From NCBI GenBank assembly GCA_021234535.1, contig CM037836.1, positions 22,868,769 to 22,932,768 on the forward strand: 64,000 bases of DNA. Direction: 5' to 3'. This document shows, one piece after another, positions 1-11,039 of this stretch. The notes beneath the pieces are model-generated. The model searched no databases, was not told where the DNA came from, and saw nothing but the letters and a program-made list of their open reading frames with translations. Every line of letters begins with the position of its first letter. The stretch's first letter is position 1. This DNA is from Stichopus chloronotus. Lineage: Eukaryota > Echinodermata > Holothuroidea > Aspidochirotida > Stichopodidae. Both the position numbers and the translations under genes were made by a program.

Positions 1-66
1 GGAAGCCAGTTACAGATCTCTGTGCTGCCATACAATTGGTCTGTTAACATTCAATCATTTTGGTAG

Positions 67-204
67 GGTTCCAAAGAAACCAAAATTCAAGAAATGCACA
101 CAGGAATGCAGAAACAGGAAGCACAGTCTAAGCTTCTTTTTGACGTACCTGCTGTAATTTATGACTATTACATCAAGTTTCTGATCATCGGGACCTTTTC
201 TGGG
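67..204 (+). CDS. Candidate internal exon, membrane-like segment, gene unknown
   Basis: A pyrimidine-rich acceptor ending TTTTGGTAG at 66 is followed by 46 open codons and a strong donor, GGG|GTAAGC, at 205. Intron phase is 0 on both sides. The N-terminal half is hydrophilic (residues KETKIQEMHTGMQKQEAQ). The C-terminal half is hydrophobic (LLFDVPAVIYDYYIKFLIIG) and could be a membrane helix or a buried strand. The end, FLIIGTFSG, faintly recalls the start of a P-loop of small GTPases, but the GK[ST] residues are not present in this exon, so that is not a family call. Phase fits the candidate exon at 527-604 and the rest of the model running to 5016. The same stretch on the other strand is also open, which weakens the case. 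It could be a chance pseudo-exon. Confidence 0.35.
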
Positions 205-526
205 GTAAGCGTGACTGTGGTTGTGGACCATAAAAGTGAAGAACATGAAACTATTTCATCATTACTGTGGCAATACGACAAGCAAACAAGCCTGTGAAAT
301 ATCAAAACACATCCAGCTACTCATGTTTTCCTAAAGTTAATACACAGACGTCTGTACTATATTTAAGCATTCAATGTGTCACAGTCTTGTGTTTGAAATA
401 ATAACTCAAAACTACAGATCTGAAACCACATTTTATTCAATTAACGAGATGCAACTGTGCAACACAAATTATCTTGCAACAACAAGAGCAGCGTACTTTC
501 GATCAACGACCTTATGTTTGTTTCAG

Positions 527-604
527 TGCCTTTACATATGCCCCGCTCGAGTCAAATGTGGCCTTTTTAATTACAAACCATGTGTGAAGAGACAAAAAAA
601 AAAG
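527..604 (+). CDS. Candidate small exon, cysteine-rich, gene unknown
   Basis: The acceptor is excellent (CTTATGTTTGTTTCAG, ending at 526). The exon gives 26 codons in phase 0 at both ends and ends AAAAAG|GTAACA. The peptide has four cysteines within 20 residues (CLYICPARVKCGLFNYKPC) and then a basic tail, KRQKKK, partly encoded by an A10 run. Phase is compatible with 67-204 upstream and 767-873 downstream. A cysteine-rich peptide with a low-complexity basic tail is also what random AT-rich sequence can yield, so this is the weaker of the two upstream pieces. Confidence 0.22.
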
Positions 605-766
605 GTAACATTTAGACCGAATCAAAGACATCTATGTTTATCTTGCTCAAGCTGATGTGAAATTTAAGTCTAGCATTGACCTAAATTCACTTTATTGCCT
701 GGGTGTCGAGAACTATGTGAGCGAACGAGATTTCGACACCTGAGAATACCATCAGCCGACCGACAG

Positions 767-873
767 ATCCCTCCCGGCGGAGCAATTTGGATGTTTGACC
801 CACAATGTTTAATTAGCGCTGTCATCAATACCATCAGCACCACTTCCAAGTTTTGGAGATTGTTATTCTACTG
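767..873 (+). CDS. Candidate exon, or conserved non-coding element
   Basis: The 3' edge is a strong donor, CTACTG|GTGAGTG, at 874. The frame is open across the whole GC-richer block, with peptide segments IPPGGAIWMFDPQ and SAVINTISTTSKFWRLLFY. The 5' edge is unsure: the AG at 765-766 gives phase 0 but has little pyrimidine tract before it. It ends in phase 2, matching 1595-1641. The base composition is clearly richer in G+C than the flanks. The same bases contain TTTAATTAGCG and TGTCATCAAT words typical of homeodomain and TALE sites, so a regulatory element explains the block equally well. No protein family recognised. Confidence 0.3.
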
Positions 874-1594
874 GTGAGTGTGATGAACTTGTAACATAAC
901 TCATTCACCGTGGACAAAAGATGCAACTAAAGAACAAAAATATGTAGCGTAATGTACATAAGATACATTATGGAGGGGGCCTCGGCAAAAGGGAACCAGA
1001 GTTCTTCCCTTTTCTTTGGCAGTAACATGATAAAAACAGATACTACATAAAGACTGCCATTAAATTCTTAAGCAAAGTGGCGTTGTATTTTTTCAATGTC
1101 TCTGTGTCCCTACAGGAGATTCAACTAACTGTGCAGTGGTCACTTCAGCTCTTGACGCATCAATGGCTATCCAGCAGCGCCCTCCAAAAGAAACTGACTT
1201 TCAGGTCACAGGGACCCTTGCATGCGCCCATACATTGGCACTGAACACGTTTCTCTTTCTTTGATGTAGTTCAAATAAAGTTTGCCGACCTTTTTCCTTT
1301 CAATGAGTGAAATTGTCAAGGACCATGTCCAGAAAAGGGTATGGTTCATGCAGGACAACATGGAACAGCAAAGTTGTAACTTGTAACTTTGAATTATGAT
1401 AGAAAAGTTAGCCAACCAACCTGAGTGAAATTCATGCTTACAACAGAATCTCCCAGTGACCCAAAACACGGACATAAGAATGATGAGATACAGCACTAGA
1501 ACTGATTTAGTCACAACTGATGATGACTGGGAAAGAATTTTTATTTGTAAATTTGTGAGTCTTGCTGAAAATATTTCTATATTTGAATGACAAG

Positions 1595-1641
1595 CCTGGC
1601 TGGGCTAGGTTCTCTGATGATAGAGCACTACATGGCCAGCG
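1595..1641 (+). CDS. Candidate micro-exon linking 767-873 to 2877-2980
   Basis: This is a short open piece (LAGLGSLMIEHYMAS) with a strong donor, CCAGCG|GTGAGTG, at 1642. The AAG acceptor at 1592-1594 has only a weak pyrimidine tract; an alternative acceptor at 1607-1608 shortens it to 33 nt. It enters in phase 2 and leaves in phase 1, the phases needed between the neighbouring candidates. The joined peptide would continue as a hydrophobic or amphipathic helix. Support is purely from splice signals and phase. Confidence is low because the piece is so short. Confidence 0.22.
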
Positions 1642-2876
1642 GTGAGTGCAATGGCACTAAAAAAGGCATACATACAGTAGTTATGTCATTCAACATACTG
1701 TCCTGAGAGCACTTTGTCTTCAATTGTGCCATGAACATACAGCCTGCAAATTTGATTGTAAGCAGAAACTAACTGCCAAAAAATTTTTTTATTACTATCT
1801 GCTTGGTGATGAATTTTGGAATCAGGAAAACTTTAAGAACAAGAAACAAAATTTCCATTTCCAAATGTTGTCAGCAAAAAAAAAAAATGTGGCTTCAATG
1901 AAGAACAGCTGAAGCAATTGAGAAAAGTAATTTTATTCTTGGCTGGCTGCTCCTCGTGGCATGAATCGTTCACTGCAGAAGCACTGAGAGCCTCCTTTCA
2001 AATTGCTTCGCAGCTGTAGATCAGTTGCTGAACTAGTGGCATGTAGGGGGGCAATCCAGAAGATGGTGCTCTCTCAGATATTATAACACACCCTCAGAGG
2101 TAACCATTCTACACAAGAGTCTGCAAACCTTTGTGCAGATTTGAAAACACATAAGTCCCTGGAATGTTGGATAAATCATTGTACGTAAGTATGTCATTAC
2201 TTAGAACGTCATGTTTACAAATTAATGGTTGAGTATATTTTTGTATTTAAAAGTCACAATGATGCATCATTTTGTAATTCTGTCAATGGAAAAGGCAATT
2301 TTTCAAGTTGATAATGATGTTACATGAATATTCATATTAGCTACATTTTCCATGATCTCATTCTTGGTGGCAGTGGATTTATTTACAGTACAGTAGTGTT
2401 TTTTTGGACTGCCGGAAAGTATGTACAAAAGCCTTCGGGGGTCTTCATTTCATTTATTAAAACCAGTATAAATGACAAGCACTCATAGATAGGTCATCAA
2501 AAAGGTTACAAAAATGTTACATCAAAGACTAAATGATTCACAAATACTTGTATAAAAGTAAAGATTGTTAGAATAATTAATATGCAAAAAGATTGTACTG
2601 ATTAAAACTACAGTAAAGATTCTAAATTATCTGATTGGATGAGTTCTGCAGCATGATGAAGAAAGAATTCTTCAAAAGTTGGATCCTATATTTTGGCTAG
2701 ATGGAGGGACTTCTTGTTCATTAAGGGGTAGATGAAGTGGGTGGTTATAATGTCATTATCAATTTGATGCACCATTCTTGTAAATTCTCTCTTTACAGCT
2801 GCATTCACAGTGTCACAGACTGACTGGCAATCTAATCCTACTAGCCGTGAAGTATAGAAATTTGTTCATTCTCCAG

Positions 2877-2980
2877 ATGAAATGCAAGTGATCAATACCA
2901 CAGAGGCACTGCATAAATGTGTGGCAGGATATATGAATCGAATGTACATTTTCCTTTGCACACTTGAAGAATTACACAAA
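2877..2980 (+). CDS. Candidate internal exon, helical, gene unknown
   Basis: The acceptor TTTGTTCATTCTCCAG at 2876 has a good pyrimidine tract and the donor is CACAAA|GTATGC at 2981. Thirty-four codons follow a two-base split codon (phase 1 in, phase 0 out). Segments such as VINTTEALHKCVAGYMNRM and FLCTLEELHK look like amphipathic helix. Phase 0 leads directly into the terminal exon at 4763, so the chain reads TLEELHK then DTQAALGHAYD, a natural helix continuation. The frame stays open upstream of the acceptor only to a TAG at 2857-2859, which fits an exon boundary here. No family recognised. Confidence 0.38.
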
Positions 2981-2989
2981 GTATGCAAA

Positions 2990-4760
2990 ACTCGATACAA
3001 TAAAATACACCTTTCTCAGCATTTTTGATATATGACGTTTACAGATGAACTAATCACCAGTACACACCCCAAGAAAGTCAGTTTGCCAATGTTAATCAGT
3101 GTTTTTGACTTTGTGTTCTTTTTTTAACAGGGGTTTTCAACTGGTGGGGTTTGATATAACTATGTGTATTAAAGATACAGAGAACATCATTTCTTTAATA
3201 GTGAAGATTTTTGAGTGTTAGCAGGGAGTGTTTAGCGTTTCAGAAGAGTAGCGACAAGTGAACTTTCCTGTGCATATATTTCATCCTCTGCGAGGACCTT
3301 ACAGGATTCTTCAGCAACCATTCCAGGAAACTTAGAAGGTAACTCTTTCTTTGTGTATACCTGCGATTACAGCCAAGTCCCCTCCATTTCAGATTCATTT
3401 ATGTTAATCTTTTGATTCCTAGATTCAAATAGGTCTTTATGTTTCATGTAAATTTTAGCAAGACACATTTCTTCAGACATTTTTTGATTTTGCAATTATT
3501 TCTTTCGATCACAGGTTGAGGTTGACTGAATGTTGATAATGTACGTAACATAAATTCAAATAGATTTGAATTCCCATTGGGTGGGCCTGGCAACTTTTAA
3601 GTGATGCCTATGGAAAATCTATGCAGTCTTTATAAAGTTTGACGAATTTCAGTTGTAGCTTACAGTAAAATCATCAACCACACACTGACGTAACATTTGT
3701 ATAGAAAGTTTTAAAATTCACGAAATACTTTGCATAATATAATTATCAAAAGCAGATGCAGTCTGTCCTGCAAACAGGTGACAGGACTTTTAAAAGGAAC
3801 TTTTTTGTTTGTCTTACAGAAAAAAAAAAATCTTACTTTTGAAAACCAATATTTATGGACACAAAATGATAGATTATTCAAAATGAGGTGACATGGTAGT
3901 CTTCTCTTCAGGAAATAAGTTTCTCATCGCAGATAGAAATGCAATTTTTTGTTGCTCGAGAATAATTTGTTCACTGAAACATTCAAACATTTGAATGGTG
4001 TATCTTTCGTAACTCATGTAATGCATTATCATTCTGAGCAGACAAAGCTATTGCTGTTGATCATTGGAAAGAAAAAATGATTCAAAATTGATTGAAGCTG
4101 TATTTTTAGCTGTATGCTATTTTGGTGAATTTTTAAATGTAACACTTCCATTTAAGAGCCAAAAGTGAGACAAGCAATCAAGACAAGCAACTCTCCCAGT
4201 TGAGAGAAAATGGGAAGAGGGAGGGCAGGGATGAGGAAATCTTTTGCAAAAAGAGATAAAATTAGTGTTTGCACGGAGTCCAAAATTCAAATATGGGAAT
4301 CCAAAGTACAAAGTCAGTCAGGTACTGTTGCATAAGAAAACAAAACTTGCGTTTGGCCACAAATTCCTTGCGTTCAAGTCATATGCCATACATTTTCACT
4401 TTAATATAACAGTCATGTATCTTACATACAGGCAATGGAGTGTTCTTAGTGAGGTAAACAGTACACACTTCACTGTGTTAAATGTACGTTTAATAGAGAA
4501 TATTTGAATCTTAGCAACAATTGAGAGCCAGGTCCTGACATGGACTGTATGATACCCATGTATTTTGCGCCAACACGAGACAAATCACATTGATTATGAA
4601 ACCTTTCTTTTCCATGTTTCTCCTTCATTTAACGGCCAAATGTGGGCCTGCACTTCCACTGCTGCATATATAATTGCAGGGAATATACGTACAATTCCAT
4701 GTTTTCTATGATATTTTCCATACTGTCTGAAAATTATCTCTGAAGTTAAATTATTGTTTC
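2990..4760. other. Intron-like stretch with one repeat copy
   Basis: This is the presumed last intron of the 67-5016 model. It has a fine acceptor (TTCTTTTTTTAACAG, ending 3130), but every frame after it meets TAG or TGA or does not fit phase. A reverse copy of repeat family C occupies about 3861-4035. Confidence 0.4.
3861..4035 (-). repeat. Family C dispersed repeat, reverse copy
   Basis: Words such as GTTGCTCGAGAATAATTTGT, TTCTCATCGCAGATAGAAAT and CTTCTCTTCAGGAAATAAG match, in reverse complement, the family C copies at 35225-35440, 49715-49965 and 50888-51125. No terminal repeats or coding capacity seen. Confidence 0.55.
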
Positions 4761-4762
4761 AG

Positions 4763-5016
4763 GATACTCAAGCTGCTCTTGGGCATGCCTATGATCTCGC
4801 GACAAAGTGCATCGAACAAAAACTTAGCCAAGAAAGAAAAAAATATAAAATAAAAAAAAATTTATGTGCGGCAATATTCATTTCAGTGCATATGACACAG
4901 TTCACGATCTTAAAAATTACGTGAACGAGTTGAAAGCCACATTCCAAATGTGTAAAAAGAAGCTCGCGATCGTAGAAACAATTATGCACATATTGCACGG
5001 AAATCGGGTTAATTAA
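4763..5016 (+). pseudogene. Candidate terminal coding exon broken by one missing base in an A9 run
   Basis: After the acceptor TTATTGTTTCAG (4762) the frame reads DTQAALGHAYDLATKCIEQK and then a Lys-rich stretch. It runs into an A9 homopolymer at 4852-4860, where the frame is lost. One frame over, the sequence resumes MCGNIHFSAYDTVHDLKNY, then ELKATFQMCKKKLAIVET, and ends at TAA (5014-5016). The exon is 254 nt, one short of a multiple of three, so a single base in the A run would account for the break. The composition (Lys, Glu, Leu, Ala, few Pro) suggests a helical C-terminal domain. A polyadenylation hexamer, AATAAA, lies at 5335-5340. Either this is a sequencing or assembly slip in a homopolymer, or the gene is decaying. 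No homologue recognised. Confidence 0.4.
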
Positions 5017-5334
5017 CACATCAGGCCTTTAATCTGTACAAACAGTATTTAAAATAGTATATTCCAGTTGCATCTGGTACAGTTGCAAAATTTGTGATCT
5101 GTGGCAACCTTTTTTTTTGTCCATTTGGGGATGGACATGCAGAGTGCGTAGGCATGATCTCGTCTGCAGTGATAAAGAATTCTCAAGGAGGAACTGTACG
5201 ATGCTACATAGTCTCAAAATACATACTGTAACCTGAAGTTGACAAGATCGATCAGGAAAATGAATGAAATGTGATACTAGAGAGCCTGACAAAACACAGT
5301 TCTTGATGAAAGGAAACTTGTGCCATCAAATCCT

Positions 5335-5340
5335 AATAAA
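5335..5340 (+). promoter_or_regulatory. Possible polyadenylation signal AATAAA
   Basis: A canonical AATAAA lies about 320 bp after the TAA of the candidate terminal exon, followed within 45 bp by T-rich sequence (TTTTATTTCAATG). AATAAA is frequent by chance in DNA this AT-rich, so it counts only as support for the model ending at 5016. Confidence 0.25.
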
Positions 5341-7600
5341 TTTTTGTACAGCTAATTTCCTTTTATTTCAATGACATGTGATTCGATTTGTTAGGGGCTG
5401 ATGCACATTTCTGTTTGAGTTTAACACAAATGACTGTGGTCATTACAGTGAGAAATATCACTAGATTTCAACTTTTATGAACTGGGTTAACTTTACAAAG
5501 TGTGCATATTAGTATCATCACATCCTGCGCATCAGCATAACATTTGTGATCTCAGTTCCAATTCTCCAATGGAGAGTCTACTTTAAACCCCCCAAAAAGT
5601 TTATTCACATTTGTACAGGAATATGTGACCTAGCTGTGCCAACAACACATTAATAAAAAGGAAAAACCATTAATAAAAAAAAAAGTCAGTAATTGCTAAA
5701 AATCTGATGTGGAATGTGCCTGAAGTAAAGAATTTTACAGACAGCTGCATTTAACTTATGACCAGACACTTCCGGTGGCAGAATGAGGGAGGGCCAACAA
5801 AGCCTAAGGTATATGTTAAGGGAAGAGTTAAGCATCATCAAATATGACAGGGTGAAGGTGCATTTCTGTGTTGTTAGACAGGTTAGTAAAGAGTGTAGCA
5901 AAACTGTCATTAGATACATTCAATCCCATGATGATCTCTTACAGTTCCAGTTCTCCTGCACCTTCACTCTTGTTGCTGAAAATAAAAATATGTTTTCAAC
6001 TAAAATTTTCTACTGTACATGCATGTGTCAAGTGTCACCAAAGGAGGACTATTATTTCCATCAAAAGGAAAGGCTATATTGAAACGAATCTGTGCCCAAA
6101 AGTGGAAAGACACTTCACCCTACACTGTGGCCTTAAATGTAATCAATTGGTCATGATTTTAATATCAGCTGTTGAACACATGAAAAGAATGACCGCAGTG
6201 AGGAGAAACTTGACTAGTGCCTTGTGATGATTTCACTATCATGCAGATTTGTCACATGCAAACAGATGGTATACAATTTCAACTAAATTGCACTTAGTCG
6301 TTTAATAACAGTGGAAGATCAGATGATCAACGTTGATGCGAAGTCCTTCAATTGTTTGCTACAGGCTCAGGTGCATGATCAACATGCAGACATCTTGGTA
6401 CATTCTCAAAATGCACTAAATTCCCCAGTTGATACGGCCTTGGATTGCAACACAGCAGTGCATGCAAAGTTAGGAAATCGTGCATCGTTTCTCTCTGTGC
6501 AACCATTCAATTTCCTCTCCGATCAATTTCATTTCCATCAATCATGCTAAGATTGCTATAACGTGCCTCAAAATTCAAAAGTTCTCTCCCTGACCATGGG
6601 CCTATTCACATACACTCATATTCCAGTTGAGATTATTCTCCTTGTCAGCTGCATTTACATCAAAGTACTTTGCTCTAAAAACAGACTTTTCAAATACTGC
6701 GTGGCTTTTGAACTCGAACTGTAAGCATGCTGATTTCAGTGACAATATAGAAACAAAAATGACAAAAGCACAGTACTGCAAAAGATAACCAGTAAATCAT
6801 CAGTTTTGATACAGGATATTGAAGTATTCAACATGTCATGGAACTTTGGCTGAGATAATCACGATGATTGATACGAAATGGGTAAGAGAACTCAAAAATT
6901 ATTCCCCATGTTCAATTCTGCACAAGGAAAATCTCCCTAAGCTTTAAATTTCCTTTTTGTTTCTCTCGAAGTATGAGATCTCCATACACTGCAGCAATGC
7001 ATTCCCAATGGTATATATCACTTCTGCACACTTGCAAGGACCAACTTAGAGTTTCACCCGTACTATATGGAGGACAACATCTGATATCACTGTACTTTCA
7101 TCGCCGTCTACACAGTCTCTGCATGCTCGGTTATGCACTTTTGGAATGCGGGTCTGCTTAACGTGAACTTAAACAGCTAGTATTTAAAGAATTGTGTGAT
7201 TTTCACATCCATGAAATGAACACAGGCAGTGCAATTCAGTTTATTTAGGCACCACTGCCATGATGGCACAGAGTGGCACAATTAAGTGCCACTCGAATAT
7301 GCTATAAAACAAGATGTATTTTACTGGTGCCTGCAGTTTAAGTTTCACAACATGATTGGTACTGCATTTTAATGGAGTTTAGTGTCGAAATTTAATGACA
7401 GTAATTCTGTTTGGTACTCCAAAGGAAAACTCACAATCAAAAGATACAGATGCCATAGCTCTCTCTACAGACACTATAAAGTTGGGCTTCTGTAAAGTTA
7501 TGTTCCTCATGAAAAATTAACCTTTAAGGTATGCATGTAGAGCAGATGCATGAAGTACAGTTTCATTTTGCAAACAGTACACTGTAATTCAGTTTCAGAT
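5341..7600. other. Non-coding stretch, no gene seen
   Basis: AT-rich unique sequence without a convincing exon. The open frames around 5780-6230 and 6311-6550 lack flanking splice signals of quality, and their peptides look random. Confidence 0.5.
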
Positions 7601-7608
7601 ATATGATG

Positions 7609-8190
7609 GGTGATTCCATAAATAAGGGTGCCAACTAATGTGACCTTTTAGAATAATGCCCAGTTCAAAAAGTTCTTATGAACTGAAAAGTTAACATTAA
7701 ATGGTCTCATTTCAAACTATGTATAGCTTCTTGAAACTGAGTCAAATCATGTTTAAAGTTGATAAAAGTTGAAGAAAAAGTTGTTTACAGTGTGCTATTC
7801 TGTCCTGCAGTTTCAAATTTGGTGAAAATTTTACTCCTAATTCACATGTTTTAAAAAAAAAAAAGCATCTTGCAACTTATTCTAAATTTGCAGTTGCCTG
7901 GCAGATCATATGTTAAAAAAAAAAAACAAGTTACTAAATATGTCAATGTCATGCCAATTTGTGTCCCTTTACACACACAAAAAAACCACATTTCACACAT
8001 AACAGCATTACAACTAACTATAGGTAGAATTTGTTGATTTGAGAACACAGTATGTGCTGCACTACTAAAGCATGATTAGGACCATCTCTGACTCTTTTAA
8101 TGCTTTTGGTCCCGCCAATCTGATGGTGACAAATGTCACAATGTAAGGTGAAGCAACTAATCTACTGGTACTCATATTTATGGAATCACC
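7609..8190. mobile_element. Non-autonomous DNA element with ~27-bp inverted ends
   Basis: The left end, GGTGATTCCATAAATAAGGG, and the reverse complement of the right end, GGTGATTCCATAAATATGAG, are the same apart from a few bases. Similarity continues inward (TGCCAACTAATGTGAC against TACCAGTAGATTAGTTG). The 582-bp interior has two A12-type runs and no coding frame. The flanks are AT-rich and a target duplication cannot be fixed by eye. The architecture is that of a MITE; the superfamily is unknown. Confidence 0.65.
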
Positions 8191-9740
8191 AATATTCCAA
8201 AATAAAATACATGTTTTGATAAAGCCTCAACTGAGTTTGTCATCCACAGAACAAGCTCATCACAGAATCTAGGTTGTTCTTCAGAAATATTAGATATAAA
8301 ACAAGTCAGACTCTGTTAAACTTCTTCACAGGTGTTGCATTATGATTCAGTTACGTCGGTGAAAACTCATTATAGTACCGTATAGAAGAAATAACTTATG
8401 AGACAATCAATGGGGCTTACAAAGCACGGTGTTCTGAGGTTAGGGGTCCAAACTCCTGCTTAAGGGCCCCTGGTGGGGTCCTTGGGCAAAGCCGGTGAGT
8501 AATGTCACCAAAATACAAATTTATTATTTCATAGAAATCTGAGGACTGTTTGTACTGCAACAATCATGGCTGAATTCTAAAAATACACAACGGAAACTTT
8601 TTCTGATCCTTGGCACACAAACACTGAATACGAAATAACCAATTAGGGAAAAAAAATGGATACCTGATCAAAGGGGATGGCTCATATTCAAAGATCTCAC
8701 ATGCGACTCACAGCCATAAAGAGGGAGTAACTGCAGCAGATTTTCTTTTCCCGAAATGAGTGACGATGTATGTTGAATTGTTGCAAATTGATCGACAAGA
8801 CATCGTTTGGCTTTTCAAAGGTTAACCCTTTGGGATGACATACCCAAACTGATAGACCATTTTTGCCATTTTTTATGCTTATAGATCACAACACTGTGCA
8901 AACCTATGGTACACATGCTACTGCAGATCCTTGCAGCAGCATGCCTCTGGTGGCGATTATAGCTGGAACATAAAATACTCCAGAAATACTCGTACAGAGA
9001 TCACTGCAATCACGTGATCTTATGATTGGGGGGGGCTGACAAAAATGAATGAAGGACAGGTCTGAGTGAAACTGCCATCAGGTTTTGGTAAATGTTTACA
9101 CAGAGCATGTGAGGTATATCAATAGATGCATTCCAGAGTGAAGTAGAACAAAGGTGCACAACAAGGACTTAGGGTATTATGAGATATTAACAGAGATTGC
9201 AGGAAAGAAAATCATATTTAGTGATGATGTGTTTGTATGCAGTTGAAATATGGGTGGAGGATAAGGTAAATTGCTGAAAGTGTGTGAAATATACAAACCA
9301 ATAACAAGAAACAGATTGAGTGTTACCCATGACATATTACACAAAGACTAAACTGTTGATGGTTCATACGAAAGTTCTTCCTGCCACTGTTTAGGAAGAG
9401 CCAATAATTTAGTTTCCAAGTTGGGTTTCCGTGAAAAGTGCAATACGTCATAGTAATACTTGCAATATTTACATTACAAAAACAACCATCTCTATCATAT
9501 TTTGGGGAATAATAGACCCTTTTGATACTTTTGAGAGGGCTATGAAACCAAATATATAATACCAAAAACCAAAGGCATTACAAAGGAACTTTTTGGGGGT
9601 GTTGGACCCAGCTGGCAAGATTTGTGATTGCTGCCCTAGAAATTTTTTTAAAAAGTTTAAAGCCCTCAGATGCTGTTTAGTGCCACCAACTATCTGAATT
9701 TGTTACTAACTTTTCCCACATATACTGGTTCATTTTTTAG
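8191..9740. other. Non-coding stretch, no gene seen
   Basis: No exon-like frame. A GC-richer patch at about 8430-8500 (GGGGTCCTTGGGCAAAGCC) looks like part of an old repeat but has no second copy in the window. Confidence 0.45.
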
Positions 9741-9741
9741 A

Positions 9742-9975
9742 CTCCCCCAAACTTCATGGTTTGGAAATTAACCAGCAATACTCACCTCATATAATCTATG
9801 CATTACCGTATTGATTATGGTCTAGAATCTGGCATATATTGTGTGTGCGTATCTGGCCACCGTCCTTTCATAATTGCCAGGCTGTGGGGTCTAGCAGCAA
9901 AGTTTCTCCACTTGCATTTGCATCTACTTCAATCTGCTTCTTTTTGCATCCACTTTGGGATTCCTCACATACCTT
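9742..9975 (+). repeat. Family A dispersed repeat, copy 1
   Basis: This copy begins with the CCCAAACTTCATGGTTTGG hairpin and continues through ACTCACCTCATATAAT, TGCATTACCGTATTGA, ATCTGGCCACCGTC and ATAATTGCCAG, the shared order of family A. It ends near a TTTTTGCATCC tail also seen at 28230 and 46150. Confidence 0.7.
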
Positions 9976-10742
9976 CCCTGGCTTTATCCTTACCTCCATC
10001 CTCTTAACTGAGACCTTTTTTTCTTTTTTAATCAATTTTTCTCACATTTCCTGATTCATTTATCAGACCTTATTTTGTTAGAGAAAAAAAGACAGTTTAC
10101 CCTTCAAGTCTAGCACACACTTTGGTGATAACACAATGCAAATGCAGATAGCAACCCAGTGTGAGGGAGGGGACCGGCCTTACACTTCTGTCCCATTAGT
10201 GGTGTAAACGGACTTTTGAATCAGAGAAAAGTGTGGGGCAAGCGGGAATGACTCCATAGAAGCAGAGCACCATCATCAGTTGACAAGGAGCATACAGAGG
10301 AAAGTTTTGATAAAAATGCCCCTCAGATTGCAGGACATGACTTTTCCGAGGTTCTCTGCCCTTAAGCAAAAAGAAGTTTTCGTCCTTGGAAACTGAGGGT
10401 GGAGGGAGGTTATCTCTCTTCACATACGTGTTTTGGACTGGGGGAAAATATCGTCCAGTCCCTCACCCCATGCCCTTGCCAAACACATGTGGTAATATTA
10501 GTGGGTATTTCTACAGTATGCAAAAGAAAAAAAAAAAGGCAAATTTTAACATTTGTTATGTTTCTTCAGCAAGTTGCGGGTGCAGGCAAATTTACGAGAA
10601 GAGTTTAAATTGCGTGCCAATTTGACGGTTTCTGACTAGATGGTGTGTGCATGCTTTTACACTGAAACTCGCAATCAACTCATCTGAATAGATGAAGGAG
10701 GGCAGACTTAGGAAGGTTAACATTAATGTAAAAGGAACTAAC

Positions 10743-10829
10743 CCTGCTCTTGAGGAGAGGTTGTATCCTTCCAGGGTCATCCTGCTCTTCATCACTATCT
10801 GTGAGTTCAATCTCTTCATAGCTGTCGTA
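10743..10829 (-). CDS. Candidate internal exon with acidic SD/E motif, gene unknown
   Basis: Read on the minus strand, a long pyrimidine tract (CTCTCTTCTTTCCTCCCACACAG, split across 10830-10852) gives a textbook acceptor. The exon is exactly 29 codons, phase 0 at both ends, and closes at AGCAGG|GTTAGT. The peptide starts YDSYEEIELTDSDEEQDD and finishes PGRIQPLLKSR: an acidic, Ser/Thr-containing linker with casein-kinase-2-like TDSDEE, then a short basic tail. Such segments are typical of cytoplasmic linkers. Codon choice and composition differ from the flanks. This is the cleanest exon candidate in the window, but no domain or family can be named, and no neighbouring exon on this strand was linked with confidence. 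Confidence 0.5.
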
Positions 10830-11039
10830 CTGTGTGGGAGGAAAGAAGAGAGCTACATTCAAGTCCTGTGTAAAATCAACACACACTAGCAAGGAGGTGA
10901 AAGAAAGTGGTATATGAGACAACTTAATATACATCATCTTCATCCTATTTTCTGCATTCTACCATGCTTCTTACTGCCAAATAAATTATTGCCACAGATA
11001 ACTACAAGGGATCAAATCACATACTTTTGTTCTCAAAGC

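Noticed and set aside
1960..2101. Exon-like block with acceptor TTGCTTCGCAG and donor AGAG|GTAACC
   Set aside because: Every frame contains a stop between the two sites.
3131..3340. Exon after the TTTTTTTAACAG acceptor (GFQLVGFDITMCIKD)
   Set aside because: In-frame TAG codons interrupt it twice and the phase does not fit neighbours.
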